Shown: piece by piece, positions 10,287 through 20,008 of the stretch
Layout: each line of letters opens with the position of its first letter
Numbering within the stretch: the first letter of the stretch is position 1
Assembly (NCBI GenBank): GCA_030148165.1
Contig: JASBTZ010000007.1
Coordinates: forward strand, 124,001 to 188,000
Origin: Bacteroidota bacterium
GTDB lineage: Bacteria > Bacteroidota > Bacteroidia > Flavobacteriales_D > Crocinitomicaceae
DNA length: 64,000 nucleotides
Reading direction: 5' to 3'
The notes under the pieces: generated by a model
What the model was told of the DNA's origin: nothing
Seen by the model: only the letters and a program-made list of their open reading frames with translations
The model's database searches: none
Made by a program: the position numbers and the translations under genes

Positions 10287-11240
10287 ATGAAAACACTAGT
10301 AAAAATTACATTATCGTTGATGCTGACCATTAGTTTCAGTGCGAATGCTCAGCAGGATCCGATGCTTTCACAATATATGTTCAACGGGCTATATCTTAAC
10401 CCGGCATATGCAGGATCGCATGATTATTGGACATCAACATTTGCATACCGTAATCAATGGACGGGTGCTAATTTCAGCGGAGCTCCTCAGACGGCAATTG
10501 CAGCCGTGGACGGACCTATTAGTGAAAAGAATATGGGACTTGGGGCGATTGTGATGCATGATGAGATCGGCGTGACCGTTCAAAACTCAATTATGTTATC
10601 CTATGCTTATCAACTCAAGCTAAACCAGGATGCAAAATTAGCCTTTGGCTTGAATGCAGGGTTGGCACACTTCTCGTCAGATCTTGACCGAGTTAGCCTA
10701 TATAGTGATGAACCGGAAGTAAGCACGGACGACCCAACATTTCAAGGGAAGAGACAAGTTCTAATTCCGAGGTTTGGTTTGGGAGCATATTACTTCAGTG
10801 ATAAATACTATGTTGGGATTTCAATACCAACATCTTTATTTGCCTTTGAAGAAGGATACAACTTCAGCTTTGATATTTCAAAAGCGTCCTTCCTTCGAAG
10901 ACATTATTTGTTGACAGGGGGAATTGTACTGCCGGTATCAGAAAACGTGAAATTAAAGCCTTCGATCTTGTTGAAATATGTTCAGAATGCACCTTTACAA
11001 GCTGACTTGAATTTCAGTGCAATCTTTAAAGATCAGTTCTGGATAGGATCTTCATTTAGAACATTCGATGCCGTGTCGTTGATTTTGCAATACCAAACAA
11101 ATGTCTATTTCCGAGTGGGTTATTCGTATGATATTACATTCTCAAGCTTAAGGGGATATCAGAACGGTTCACATGAGATCATGTTAGGGATTGACTTCGG
11201 TAAAGACCTGGTTAAAGTTAAAACACCAAGATACTTCTAG
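10287..11240 (+). CDS. PorP/SprF family T9SS outer-membrane protein
   Basis: A beta-barrel outer-membrane protein of about 317 residues in the PorP/SprF family, which helps secrete or anchor type B T9SS cargo. A signal peptide ends at SFSANAQ. The hallmark QQDPMLSQYMFNGLYLNPAYAGS follows at once (residues about 22-45), and the C-terminus is a barrel strand set (LGIDFGKDLVKVKTPRYF). The reading frame also has a GTG one codon upstream (10284); I chose the ATG. It begins about 20 bp after the adhesin stop, and the next start lies 5 bp downstream, so the three genes form one operon. In Flavobacterium, SprF is specifically needed for SprB secretion, so this protein is probably the dedicated partner of the 2051-residue protein. 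Confidence 0.94.
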   Translation: MKTLVKITLSLMLTISFSANAQQDPMLSQYMFNGLYLNPAYAGSHDYWTSTFAYRNQWTGANFSGAPQTAIAAVDGPISEKNMGLGAIVMHDEIGVTVQNSIMLSYAYQLKLNQDAKLAFGLNAGLAHFSSDLDRVSLYSDEPEVSTDDPTFQGKRQVLIPRFGLGAYYFSDKYYVGISIPTSLFAFEEGYNFSFDISKASFLRRHYLLTGGIVLPVSENVKLKPSILLKYVQNAPLQADLNFSAIFKDQFWIGSSFRTFDAVSLILQYQTNVYFRVGYSYDITFSSLRGYQNGSHEIMLGIDFGKDLVKVKTPRYF

Positions 11241-11244
11241 ACTT

Positions 11245-13143
11245 ATGAAAACTCAATACATATTAAAAACAGCAGCGTTTGCTGTTTGCTTGTCGGTTAT
11301 TGCCGGGTGTGCGAGCTCACACATAAAGAAAGGTGATCGCTATTATGAGAATATGGCTTATGCAAACGCTATCGAAAGCTACGAGAAAGTTTATTATAAA
11401 TCTCCCAGCCATGATGTAGGAGTGAAATTGGCTGATTCGTATTACAAGACGGGTCAACTCGAAGCAGCAGCAGCTGTTTACGAGAAGGTTGTTAAAGTTT
11501 CTAAGACTCCCAACATTCACTATTTCAATTACGCTAAGGTCTTAATGGCAAACAACGAACATGCTCAGGCAAAAAGCTTGTTAACAGATTATCTTCATTT
11601 TAATGAGGGCGATGCTGTAGCACAAATGCTATTGGCTTCTTGCTACTCAATTAATGAACGCTTTAGAGACACGACTCTTTTTGAATTGACGGAGATTGAG
11701 CTTGAAGGGTATGAAAACGCCTTTAGTGCAACAGAGTACCAACAAGGCATCGTTTTTTCTGCAGACAAAGTTGTTTACAGTGGACGTAAGCAAAACCCGT
11801 GGACCGGACAATCATATCTGGAGCTTTATCATATGAGAAAGGATGCGGAAGGAACCTGGTTGTCTCCTCAATTATTAAAAGGAGACATAAACGGGAGGTT
11901 TCATGAAGGACCGGCTACCTTTAGCGAGGATGGGCAGACTGTTTTCTTCACTCGAAGTAATTACTACAAAAAGAAAATGGAGGTCAATGAAAATATGGTG
12001 AACAATCTGAAGATTTTTCAGGCTACTCTAATTGATGGAGAATGGCGAAACCTTCAAGAGATGCCGTTCAACAGTGATGATTATAGCGTGGGACACCCAA
12101 CTTTATCAAAAGAAGGAAAGACACTTTATTTCATTTCAGATATGCCGGGAGGAGAAGGTGGAACTGACATCTATCGCTCGGAGTTAATTGACGGAAAATA
12201 TTGGTCAGATCCAGTGAATCTCGGTTCGGCGATTAACACCGGTGGGAATGAGATGTTTCCTTACGTGCATGATGACGGGTCATTATACTTCTCATCTGAT
12301 GCGCATAATACGTTGGGAGGATTGGATGTATTCCTTACTTATTATAACGGAGAGCGTTGGGTAAAACCGGAAAACCTGAATTATCCTTTGAATTCAATAA
12401 AAGATGATTTCGGTTATACGCTTAGCGAGAATAATGAAACGGGCTTCGTTTCATCTTCACGTAGTGGAAAGGACAAGGTCTACGAGTATCGAAAATTTGC
12501 CCCAAAGTTCAACCTATTAGGCTTTGCCCACGAAAAAGGAAATCGCAACCCTGTAGAAGGGGTGATTGTTGAGATTACTGAGGTTGAGTCCGGAAAGGTA
12601 ATCGAAGCGATAAGCGATAAAGAAGGTCGTTTCAAGATCAAATTAATGCATGAGAAGGACTACGAACTATACTGTACTAAAATGGGATGTTTTTCACGAA
12701 CTGATCGCATTAGTACAAAAGGATTGAAATACTCAGAAGACTTTTACGCGGACTTTATTGTTGAACCCATTGTAATCGACAAACCAATAGTTTTAGAAAA
12801 CATCTATTATGATTTCGACAAGTGGGAAATTCGTCCGGATGCAGCCAAAGAGCTTGATAAGTTAGTTAAACTGCTTAAAGACAACCCAGAGATTGACATT
12901 GAAATGGGATCTCACTGTGATGCCAGAGGGAGTGATCAGTACAACCTTGTATTATCAGATCGCAGAGCGTATGCTGCCGTACAGTATTTGATATTCAGAG
13001 GAATTGAGGCTCGTCGATTGACCTGGAAAGGTTATGGTGAAACCGTTCATGTAAACGAATGTGGAAATGATGTTGAATGCTCTGAAGAGAAGCATCAGGA
13101 AAACAGACGAACCGAATTTAAGGTTACTAAGATTAATGAGTAA
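11245..13143 (+). CDS. PorE-like OmpA-family lipoprotein
   Basis: Outer-membrane lipoprotein of 632 residues that should tie T9SS components to peptidoglycan. The start at 11245 is chosen because it gives a lipoprotein signal peptide ending in a lipobox (VIAGCAS); the frame is open further upstream into the previous gene. Domains in order: TPR-like repeats (about 30-140), a PD40/WD40-like beta-propeller (about 170-420, phrases TLYFISDMPGGEGGTDIY and SLYFSSDAHNTLGGLDVF), a carboxypeptidase-like regulatory domain (about 430-500), and an OmpA C-terminal peptidoglycan-binding domain (about 520-632, NIYYDFDKWEIRPDAAKEL and RTEFKV). This order matches PorE of Porphyromonas gingivalis. Flavobacteria carry several such paralogues, so equating it with PorE itself is uncertain. 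Confidence 0.92.
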   Translation: MKTQYILKTAAFAVCLSVIAGCASSHIKKGDRYYENMAYANAIESYEKVYYKSPSHDVGVKLADSYYKTGQLEAAAAVYEKVVKVSKTPNIHYFNYAKVLMANNEHAQAKSLLTDYLHFNEGDAVAQMLLASCYSINERFRDTTLFELTEIELEGYENAFSATEYQQGIVFSADKVVYSGRKQNPWTGQSYLELYHMRKDAEGTWLSPQLLKGDINGRFHEGPATFSEDGQTVFFTRSNYYKKKMEVNENMVNNLKIFQATLIDGEWRNLQEMPFNSDDYSVGHPTLSKEGKTLYFISDMPGGEGGTDIYRSELIDGKYWSDPVNLGSAINTGGNEMFPYVHDDGSLYFSSDAHNTLGGLDVFLTYYNGERWVKPENLNYPLNSIKDDFGYTLSENNETGFVSSSRSGKDKVYEYRKFAPKFNLLGFAHEKGNRNPVEGVIVEITEVESGKVIEAISDKEGRFKIKLMHEKDYELYCTKMGCFSRTDRISTKGLKYSEDFYADFIVEPIVIDKPIVLENIYYDFDKWEIRPDAAKELDKLVKLLKDNPEIDIEMGSHCDARGSDQYNLVLSDRRAYAAVQYLIFRGIEARRLTWKGYGETVHVNECGNDVECSEEKHQENRRTEFKVTKINE

Positions 13144-13157
13144 TACCAACACAAACG

Positions 13158-13187
13158 AAAAGGGTCGCCGATTGAGGCGACCCTTTT
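13158..13187. terminator. Bidirectional intrinsic terminator
   Basis: A 12-bp stem AAAAGGGTCGCC with loop gattga and its exact complement ends in a T run. It lies between the convergent PorE-like gene (stop 13143) and the cargo gene ending at 13189, and works in both directions. Confidence 0.9.
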
Positions 13188-13188
13188 T

Positions 13189-15360
13189 TTATTTCGGGTT
13201 AATGACTTTTCGTCTTGCTACAAAGTCAGCGGTTTCAATTTCAAGGAAAAATATGGTCGCGCTGTGATCCGAAACATCAATGATTTGTTTTGGACCGTTA
13301 TAAAGTATTCGCCCTGTTGCATCCAATAACTGAACGTTAAATATAGGTGAATCGGCTGTTACAACAATCTGTTCATATCCGTTTAGGTAGGCAAGCACGG
13401 CATTCTCGTCACAACGAACGGCAGTTGCGTCATAAGTCTGAACACTTCCGTTCATATCAACCTGCTTCAATCTGTAATAATTAGTGATGGCCACCGGATT
13501 ACTGTGTCGGAATCCGTAAGAATGCTCCTCCGTTGTAGTACCATGGGCGTCAACGATACCAAGCTCATAAAAATCAGAACCGGTTGCACTGTACTCAACA
13601 ATGAAATAATCATTTTCAACCTCAGAGATTGTTTTCCAGTTGAGCATGACTTCATGTTCAAAACATACACCATTGAACTCGACTAACTCAGCTGACAATC
13701 CACAAGGATCGATAGTCACCGTAACTGTGCTGGTCTGAGAACAACCACCAGATTGTGTAACCGTAACGGTATAAGTCGTTGTTGAACCTACATTGGCGGT
13801 CGGGTTTGCAATATTCGGATCTGAAAGTCCACCGGCTGGGGACCAGGAATAAGTATATGTTGGTGCTGGACAGGAAACAGAGATACCTCCACCAAGCCAT
13901 CCATCAGGCGGGTTGTTAACGCTGGCCACCTGAATATTATCACTGTCATACATCGTCAGTGTATTTTCATTGTCAAAGGTTCCGCCAGAATAGAATAGCG
14001 TAATCAGATCGCCGTCCATTACAGGAATCGTGATGGTGTTTTGACAGGGTACATTTCCAAATCCACCACAAGAGGCAACTGTTGCATTAAGTTGAAACAA
14101 AACACCGTTGACATAAATATCTACGTCGGCTCCGTTCCATCCATCTCCGTAGCTGTCATCCAACACCAGCGTATAATCACATCCAGCGCCATTTCCACCA
14201 CCGCCGGCACCACCACCGCAATCATTGGTTACGTTTTGGGATGCAGGAGGAATTGATCCTACCGGACTTGAGTAAAGCGATGAACCAGAACCATTAGGAC
14301 CATTGAATACAGTGTAGTAATTTTCGGACTGCCAACTTCCACCGGAGTAGTTAACCGTTATGTTATCACCGGGCATAACCGTAAAATTAAACGTTGCCGG
14401 TCCCGATCCAGAGCCCAAGGTGATATTTGTCAGAACGGGAGTGCCATTTACCAATACGGTTAGCGAACCACCATTCCATCCGTCACCCCATGTATCCCAT
14501 AAAGAAATAGAAAAATCACATGGTGCAGGAGGTGGAGGTGGAGGTGGAGGCGGAGGTCCCACCGACGCATCCAGGTCGACTGTATTACCAGTACAAATCG
14601 TTGTGTCCGTTAAGTTCGGAGGAGTAAGGTCTATTATTTCAACATTGAGCGTCGTTGAACAATTGAATTGAGCATCGCCTACGGTAAATGTAACAGGAAC
14701 GAAACCTGACAACCCCGTTGGATCAAACATGCCGTTGCCGGAATTAACTCCTGTTCCTGAAAAGACACCTGTTCCCAAAGTGTAATTATCAAGATCAACA
14801 GGTCCACTTCCTGCACAAACAGTAGGTGGTGTCCAGTCTGAATCGCAGGTTGCAGGGGGTACTGATAAGCTTGCAGAACAGCACCAAACCCCACCACCAC
14901 AGTCTACCATTCCAACTCCTGGCGCAAAAGGATCATTACTCGTAGAGAACGAGACGTTAACTGCTGCAGCATCATTATCCACAATCAATTCGATCGTCCA
15001 ACATTCCATTGGATCCCCGTCATATTGAAAAATAGGTGAAAGGTCGTTTCCCCAATCACCAAATTCAACTTGTGTTGGACTATTAATGTTTGGGAAAATG
15101 GTTAATCCTGTAGAAGAACTTGTGATAGAAGGTGTTACAACGCTAATGACGTTAGCTCCTGTTAGATTGAGCATTACTCCGGTTGCCTCGGCTCCGAGAC
15201 CATTGGAAACAAAAGCACACAAGTCTATGGTGAGTAAGTACTCTCCATTTCCAATATACTGGTTATTGGTCACAACAGGTTGAAGCCCATTACAGGCGCT
15301 TGTAAAATTACTGATCAATCCGGTAAAGAAGATAGCAGTGGTTATGGCGATTAGTCTCAT
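13189..15360 (-). CDS. Secreted multidomain protein with GDGWNG modules and T9SS type A-like tail
   Basis: A 723-residue secreted protein of unknown role. After a signal peptide (ends near SACNG), residues about 23-160 are closely similar to the N-terminus of the protein encoded at 16977-19886 (YIGNGEYLL, TPSIT, EFGDWGN, GDPMECWT). A run of ten prolines precedes two modules with the core W/YGDGWNG (about 280-360 and 395-480), which in this phylum sit in secreted proteins. A short Ig/PKD-like segment follows (TYTYSWSPAGGLSDP). The C-terminal ~80 residues resemble a type A T9SS sorting domain (VQLLDATGRILYNG, ARRKVINPK), although no YPNP motif is visible. Its ATG overlaps the stop of the upstream gene (ATGA), which suggests translational coupling. 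It is the last gene of a three-gene operon. Confidence 0.85.
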   Translation of the reverse strand: MRLIAITTAIFFTGLISNFTSACNGLQPVVTNNQYIGNGEYLLTIDLCAFVSNGLGAEATGVMLNLTGANVISVVTPSITSSSTGLTIFPNINSPTQVEFGDWGNDLSPIFQYDGDPMECWTIELIVDNDAAAVNVSFSTSNDPFAPGVGMVDCGGGVWCCSASLSVPPATCDSDWTPPTVCAGSGPVDLDNYTLGTGVFSGTGVNSGNGMFDPTGLSGFVPVTFTVGDAQFNCSTTLNVEIIDLTPPNLTDTTICTGNTVDLDASVGPPPPPPPPPPAPCDFSISLWDTWGDGWNGGSLTVLVNGTPVLTNITLGSGSGPATFNFTVMPGDNITVNYSGGSWQSENYYTVFNGPNGSGSSLYSSPVGSIPPASQNVTNDCGGGAGGGGNGAGCDYTLVLDDSYGDGWNGADVDIYVNGVLFQLNATVASCGGFGNVPCQNTITIPVMDGDLITLFYSGGTFDNENTLTMYDSDNIQVASVNNPPDGWLGGGISVSCPAPTYTYSWSPAGGLSDPNIANPTANVGSTTTYTVTVTQSGGCSQTSTVTVTIDPCGLSAELVEFNGVCFEHEVMLNWKTISEVENDYFIVEYSATGSDFYELGIVDAHGTTTEEHSYGFRHSNPVAITNYYRLKQVDMNGSVQTYDATAVRCDENAVLAYLNGYEQIVVTADSPIFNVQLLDATGRILYNGPKQIIDVSDHSATIFFLEIETADFVARRKVINPK

Positions 15361-16973
15361 TGTTTTATGATTCTAATTGTAGTAGTATTATTTTCGGAGA
15401 CGAAATTGATAAAATAGACTCCCGCAGGTAATCCCCCCATATCAACTTGTCCCTCCGAATCTTTAACGTAAATTTCTCTAATTAGTTGCTTATCAGCAGC
15501 AAAGATGCTGCCAAAAAGTTCAGATTCGTTCGAATGAATGTATAAAACATCCCTACAAGGATTCGGATATAATCCAATTTCGAAGGTGGGAGTCTGTTCA
15601 TATACACCCAAATGATAGGTCAACGAATCATATAAAACCATTGTATAGAAGTCCTTTTGATTCTGTGCAACAAACGAGTTTGAGTTGAACAGAATCGATG
15701 AACGATTGGTTCCTGTCACCGCTATAGCATTTCCTTCACGAGCAAGCGAATTACCATTTACAATCCCGCTGCCTGTTGTTGCAAAAATTGTGCGATACCA
15801 AATCAACTGCCCATTAGCACTCATAACTTTCATTAACAAAGGTTCTTTCCAGCCATTGACAGGTATCGTTTGATTCTGATACTGAGCTCCGGCACCACTG
15901 AAATCCGCCAGGAGTATAGGGTCTTGATTTTCGTCAAGCACAAGGTCATACCCTTCGTCTGATTCTGTTCCACCGAAGCCTTCGCTCCAAAGAACATTTC
16001 CGTTTGCATCGTATTTTGCCAGAAGAATATCGTAAAATCCATTCGATAGATGAGTTCCGGCACCTTGCAGGGAAACGGTGCCTTCAAATTCACCCGTTAC
16101 AAAAAAATTACCGGAATCATCTGTCGCAATACTAAATCCATGAACTTCATCTGATCCGACAATGGTTCTAACCCAAAGCTTGTTCCCTAATGCGTCGAAT
16201 TTGGACACGAAGAAGTTATGATTTGCGTTGCCGGTGATTAGTAAAGTATCGATTAAAACCGTTCCATCATCAAATAATCCGATGGTATAGATCTCATTAT
16301 TTGGCCCTATATCTAACTGCATTCCTTCACTGGTGGCCCCCGATGCATTAACTGCCCACATTATTGAGTCAGCCACAGGGTCGTATTTACACAGGAAGAA
16401 ATTGAGGCCGGTAATAGAAGACATGTTGACCCCTGCGTAGTTAAATTGCTGAAAAAAGTCTCCCAACATAACTATATTTCCGTCATTGTCTAGGGCGAAA
16501 TCTTTTATTTCAGCAGACCAAACATCTGGAACAAATGACTTAATATAGTTTCCAAGTGTATCGAAATATGCAATGAAAGTTCCTCGTTGAAAATTATTGA
16601 TTAGCGTATCTGATTCTATAAACAAGGTATCCGTAAAAATCCCTGAGACCATTACGGTGTCATTAATCACTTCTATATTGCTTGCCTGATCTATCAACGG
16701 ACCCCGAAGAGACCGTAGCCATTCGGTATTGCCTTCGAGCGAGGCTTTGCCTATAAATATATCATCATTAGCAAGTCCAAAAATTGAATTAAAACCAATG
16801 TTGAGGTTCCCTTCGAAAGTGCCGGCGAAATATTGTTTTCCGTTATGAATAGCAATTGATTTCCCGTAGTTCTGTCCAGTACAAGAACTTGTTATAATGG
16901 ATTGCCATGTCTGTCCAACACTTGAATTAGCAACCCCGATAAAGAGAACCATTATCAGGAGATTCTTTATCAT
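15357..16973 (-). CDS. Secreted beta-propeller (SBBP-like) protein with T9SS type A sorting domain
   Basis: A 538-residue T9SS cargo protein. The signal peptide is MIKNLLIMVLFIGVANSSVG. Repeats of about 45-50 residues with the pattern FxxKYDxxGNxLW...G...EGYDLxLDxxxxxxLxADF fill residues about 60-440; this is the bacterial SBBP-type propeller also seen in the cassette gene at 33596. The C-terminus is a clear type A sorting domain (LYPNPCRDVLYIHS ... LPAGVYFINF ... IRIIKQ). The gene starts 3 bp after the stop of the 969-residue protein gene and overlaps the next gene by 4 bp, so the three are co-translated. It is probably exposed on or released from the surface; its ligand is unknown. Confidence 0.9.
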   Translation of the reverse strand: MIKNLLIMVLFIGVANSSVGQTWQSIITSSCTGQNYGKSIAIHNGKQYFAGTFEGNLNIGFNSIFGLANDDIFIGKASLEGNTEWLRSLRGPLIDQASNIEVINDTVMVSGIFTDTLFIESDTLINNFQRGTFIAYFDTLGNYIKSFVPDVWSAEIKDFALDNDGNIVMLGDFFQQFNYAGVNMSSITGLNFFLCKYDPVADSIMWAVNASGATSEGMQLDIGPNNEIYTIGLFDDGTVLIDTLLITGNANHNFFVSKFDALGNKLWVRTIVGSDEVHGFSIATDDSGNFFVTGEFEGTVSLQGAGTHLSNGFYDILLAKYDANGNVLWSEGFGGTESDEGYDLVLDENQDPILLADFSGAGAQYQNQTIPVNGWKEPLLMKVMSANGQLIWYRTIFATTGSGIVNGNSLAREGNAIAVTGTNRSSILFNSNSFVAQNQKDFYTMVLYDSLTYHLGVYEQTPTFEIGLYPNPCRDVLYIHSNESELFGSIFAADKQLIREIYVKDSEGQVDMGGLPAGVYFINFVSENNTTTIRIIKQ

Positions 16974-16976
16974 GTT

Positions 16977-19886
16977 TTAGCGTATTAAATTAATGTGACC
17001 AACAGCCTCGTGACGCTTGTCTGTCATGGTTTCTTTAAAGTCAATTTTCCAGGTATAGGTTCCGTCCTGTACGAGATTCCCCTCGGGGTAAGTCCCTTTC
17101 CAGCCGTAGTTAACATCGTATGACTCAAATAGAATTTCACCCCATCTGTTGAATATCATAAGGTGATAATCATACGGATCATAGCCTCTGGTAAAGATTG
17201 GCTTAAACTCGTTGTTGTAGGCATCGCCATCTGGTGTGAATGTGTTGGGTACATAGTATATCAGCACGTCATTAACCATGATATACGCATAAGCCGTATC
17301 GGAACAACCAAGTGAATTTTCAGCAATGAGTGTTACGACATAAATCCCCGGTTCCTCTGGGAAAGTGTGAATACTGTTCACATTAAATTCATCCGGACTT
17401 CCGTCACTAAATTGCCACGTATAGTTTTCAGCGTTAACCGAGGTATTAGTGAAGAACACTTCTGTATCAAATATGTCGAGTTGATAATCATCAGCATAGA
17501 ATCCGGCCAACGGGACATTCGTTACTTCTATGTAATCGTCTATGGTCAGGCTTCCGGTACAACCGTTAATGTCAGTAACCGTTAATGTGACTGTATATAA
17601 CCCCGGGTTGTTATATGTGTATAGCACACTGGAACATTCCGAAGAAGTTGAGCCATCTCCGAACTGCCACAGACAAGACGCACTATTTCCAGGGGTCAGA
17701 TTCGTAAAAATTACCTCATGCGGTACACAACCAAACAAGGTGTCGGCTACAAAATTGACTACAGGAGCAGTCGCAACCGTAATAGTGACGCTGTCTGAGC
17801 TTGAACAGCCAATTGGGTCAGTAGCAGTTACTGTGTAAGTCTGAGTCGATGTTGGCGCAAATAGTACACCGTCCTGAACACCATTATTCCATGATATTGA
17901 AGCACCTGAAGGATTAAAGGCGGTCAGTATTGCATTTTCACCTTCACAAATCGTAAAGTTATTTCCGGCATCAACTACCGGAATTTGATTAATCGTAATG
18001 TTTGTGGTAATTGTACTGTCGCATCCGTTGCTTGAGACAAAAATGGCATCATAGACTTCGCTTGCAGTTATATTCGAATGTATCACGCCGTCTGGAAAAG
18101 TGTAATCAGACCCAGCGCACAAGGATACGTTCACTGTGCTTGAATAAGACGGGTTGCTGGTAACGTTAGTGGTGATCAAAGAATCACAACCATTAACAGT
18201 TTGCAGATTTGAGATGTGTGATGTGTTGCCTGTAATTAATTCCGAAGTTCCATCGGGATAGACTACCGTACTGCCTTGACAAACCGTTATGTTTTCAGTT
18301 GTGTTAGAGGTCGGGTAAACAGTTACCAAAATTGAATCTATAGAGAAACATTGAGGATCAATAGGGTCCTCATAACGGACGTAATAATATCCACTCGCAC
18401 TCACCGTATTTCCTATTGCGTTTACAGCGTTATTAGCATTGGCAGAACTTGAATAAAAAGTTGCATTTCCCGGACCGGACCCCCCGTTAATACCAGAATT
18501 TAAATCAACGTTGTTAGGGCTGCATAGGGTTAAATCATCAGTAATAATGATTGGTGGTGTACATCCCCCGCAAGGCACTGTCGTGATAGTTACCTGTGTT
18601 TGCTGTGAGCAGCCAAGCGTCGCTGATGAAACGGTGACCGTATACGTTGTTGTGCTAGCGGGGTTTGCGAGAGGATTTGCAATATTTGGATCAGATAATC
18701 CAGCTGAAGGTGTCCACAGATAATCAATTGGTACAGTCGGGCACGTGACAATTGTTCCATTTCCTAAATTTCCATCTGGAGGATTATTGATAGAATACAC
18801 AAGATTTCCTTGTGCATCGTATAGAAAAATAGTGTTTTCTGAATCCCAGGTTCCTCCGGTGTAGTTTAGAAGAATAATATCGCCAGTGTTGACAGGAATA
18901 TTAATGGTGATCTGACAAGGTAATGATCCACCACAGTTTGGAACGGTTTGATTTCCGAGATACAATACTCCATTGATGTATATATCTAAATCTGCACCGT
19001 TCCAGCCATCACCAAAATTATCATCCAGCACAAGTGTATATGCGCATCCTGCTGCAACATTCAAGCTGGCGTCTAGCGCCACGGTATCACCAACACAAAT
19101 GGTGGTGTCATTTAATGTCGGGGGTGCTAAGTTGATGAAGGTAATGTCTTGGGAAGAAGAACAATTGAAGAACTGATCTCCAACGGTGTAGGTGATGGTC
19201 ACGTTTGAGCTAAACCCACTGGGATCAAACATTCCTGTCAGTGAATCAACTCCTGGTCCCGTGAAAACACCGTTACCAGATGTTGTAGTGTATAGATCAA
19301 TAGGTGTAGTAGATCCGGCACAAACAACTGGAGGCGTCCACGAAGCATCACAAACAGCCGGAGGGATACCAACTCCTTCACCACAACCCCAAATTCCGTT
19401 ATTCAATACCATTCCGCCTCCGGGTTGTGTTGCACTTTCACTTGAGGAGGTCCATACGTTAACGGTAACCCCTGGTCCGTCAACAATGAATTCAAAGGTC
19501 CAGCATTCCTGTGGATCACCATAATCTAGAAAAACCGGCGCATTCGAATTTCCCCAATCACCATATTCAACTTGATTCGAAGCCGTTTGAGTAGGAAACA
19601 ATGTGACGCCAGTTGAAACCCCGGTAATAGAGGGTGTATTAATTCCTATGATATTTGCCCCGTTGACCGTAATAATGATACCGAAGATACTTGCCCAATC
19701 TGTCACGACACCATTAGTGGTTTGACTGTTAGAAACAAATTCACAAATCTCAACCGCTATAAGATATTCTCCATTTCCGATATAAGAATTGGATACTACC
19801 GTTGTGCTAAGACCATTACACGAGTGAGAATAATTACTCTGGCACAATATTATTACCGCCAATAGAAATGAAATGAATAGCTTCAT
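16977..19886 (-). CDS. Secreted PKD-domain protein with T9SS type B sorting domain
   Basis: A 969-residue T9SS cargo protein and first gene of the three-gene operon. I chose the ATG at 19886; the open frame extends to a TTG at 19895. The signal peptide ends at about NYSHSCNG. The N-terminal ~170 residues match those of the 723-residue paralogue two genes downstream. Next come one GDGWNG module (about 285-370), Ig-like and low-complexity repeats with GCDSxITTN phrases (about 500-640), and PKD domains (LWQFGDGSTSSEC and YTWQFSDGSPDEF, about 700-860). The end is a CHU_C/gliding-motility-associated domain (YVPNTFTPDGDAYNNEF, IFNRWGEILFES), the type B signal. A perfect 24-bp palindrome lies 17 bp upstream of the ATG. 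Confidence 0.9.
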   Translation of the reverse strand: MKLFISFLLAVIILCQSNYSHSCNGLSTTVVSNSYIGNGEYLIAVEICEFVSNSQTTNGVVTDWASIFGIIITVNGANIIGINTPSITGVSTGVTLFPTQTASNQVEYGDWGNSNAPVFLDYGDPQECWTFEFIVDGPGVTVNVWTSSSESATQPGGGMVLNNGIWGCGEGVGIPPAVCDASWTPPVVCAGSTTPIDLYTTTSGNGVFTGPGVDSLTGMFDPSGFSSNVTITYTVGDQFFNCSSSQDITFINLAPPTLNDTTICVGDTVALDASLNVAAGCAYTLVLDDNFGDGWNGADLDIYINGVLYLGNQTVPNCGGSLPCQITINIPVNTGDIILLNYTGGTWDSENTIFLYDAQGNLVYSINNPPDGNLGNGTIVTCPTVPIDYLWTPSAGLSDPNIANPLANPASTTTYTVTVSSATLGCSQQTQVTITTVPCGGCTPPIIITDDLTLCSPNNVDLNSGINGGSGPGNATFYSSSANANNAVNAIGNTVSASGYYYVRYEDPIDPQCFSIDSILVTVYPTSNTTENITVCQGSTVVYPDGTSELITGNTSHISNLQTVNGCDSLITTNVTSNPSYSSTVNVSLCAGSDYTFPDGVIHSNITASEVYDAIFVSSNGCDSTITTNITINQIPVVDAGNNFTICEGENAILTAFNPSGASISWNNGVQDGVLFAPTSTQTYTVTATDPIGCSSSDSVTITVATAPVVNFVADTLFGCVPHEVIFTNLTPGNSASCLWQFGDGSTSSECSSVLYTYNNPGLYTVTLTVTDINGCTGSLTIDDYIEVTNVPLAGFYADDYQLDIFDTEVFFTNTSVNAENYTWQFSDGSPDEFNVNSIHTFPEEPGIYVVTLIAENSLGCSDTAYAYIMVNDVLIYYVPNTFTPDGDAYNNEFKPIFTRGYDPYDYHLMIFNRWGEILFESYDVNYGWKGTYPEGNLVQDGTYTWKIDFKETMTDKRHEAVGHINLIR

Positions 19887-19903
19887 GGTGCACAATGTTC
19901 TGT

Positions 19904-19927
19904 TTATCAGTGTTATAACACTGATAA
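19904..19927. promoter_or_regulatory. Perfect 24-bp palindrome upstream of cargo operon
   Basis: The sequence TTATCAGTGTTA is followed directly by its exact complement TAACACTGATAA. It lies 17 bp upstream of the ATG of the 969-residue cargo protein, where it could serve as a dimeric regulator's operator or as a leader hairpin that hides the ribosome site. No gene ends into it on the minus strand, and it has no T tail on that side, so a terminator role is unlikely. Confidence 0.6.
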
Positions 19928-20008
19928 GGTATACCTAAAACGGTTAAGCTGCGTGTATTAGGTTAATATTGAGGGGGAAGCACTTAATAATATCCGCTGA
20001 ATCAGTAT

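Noticed and set aside
14525-14560. GGTGGA repeat as a regulatory or structural DNA element
   Set aside because: It encodes a ten-proline linker in the 723-residue protein on the minus strand, which explains it.
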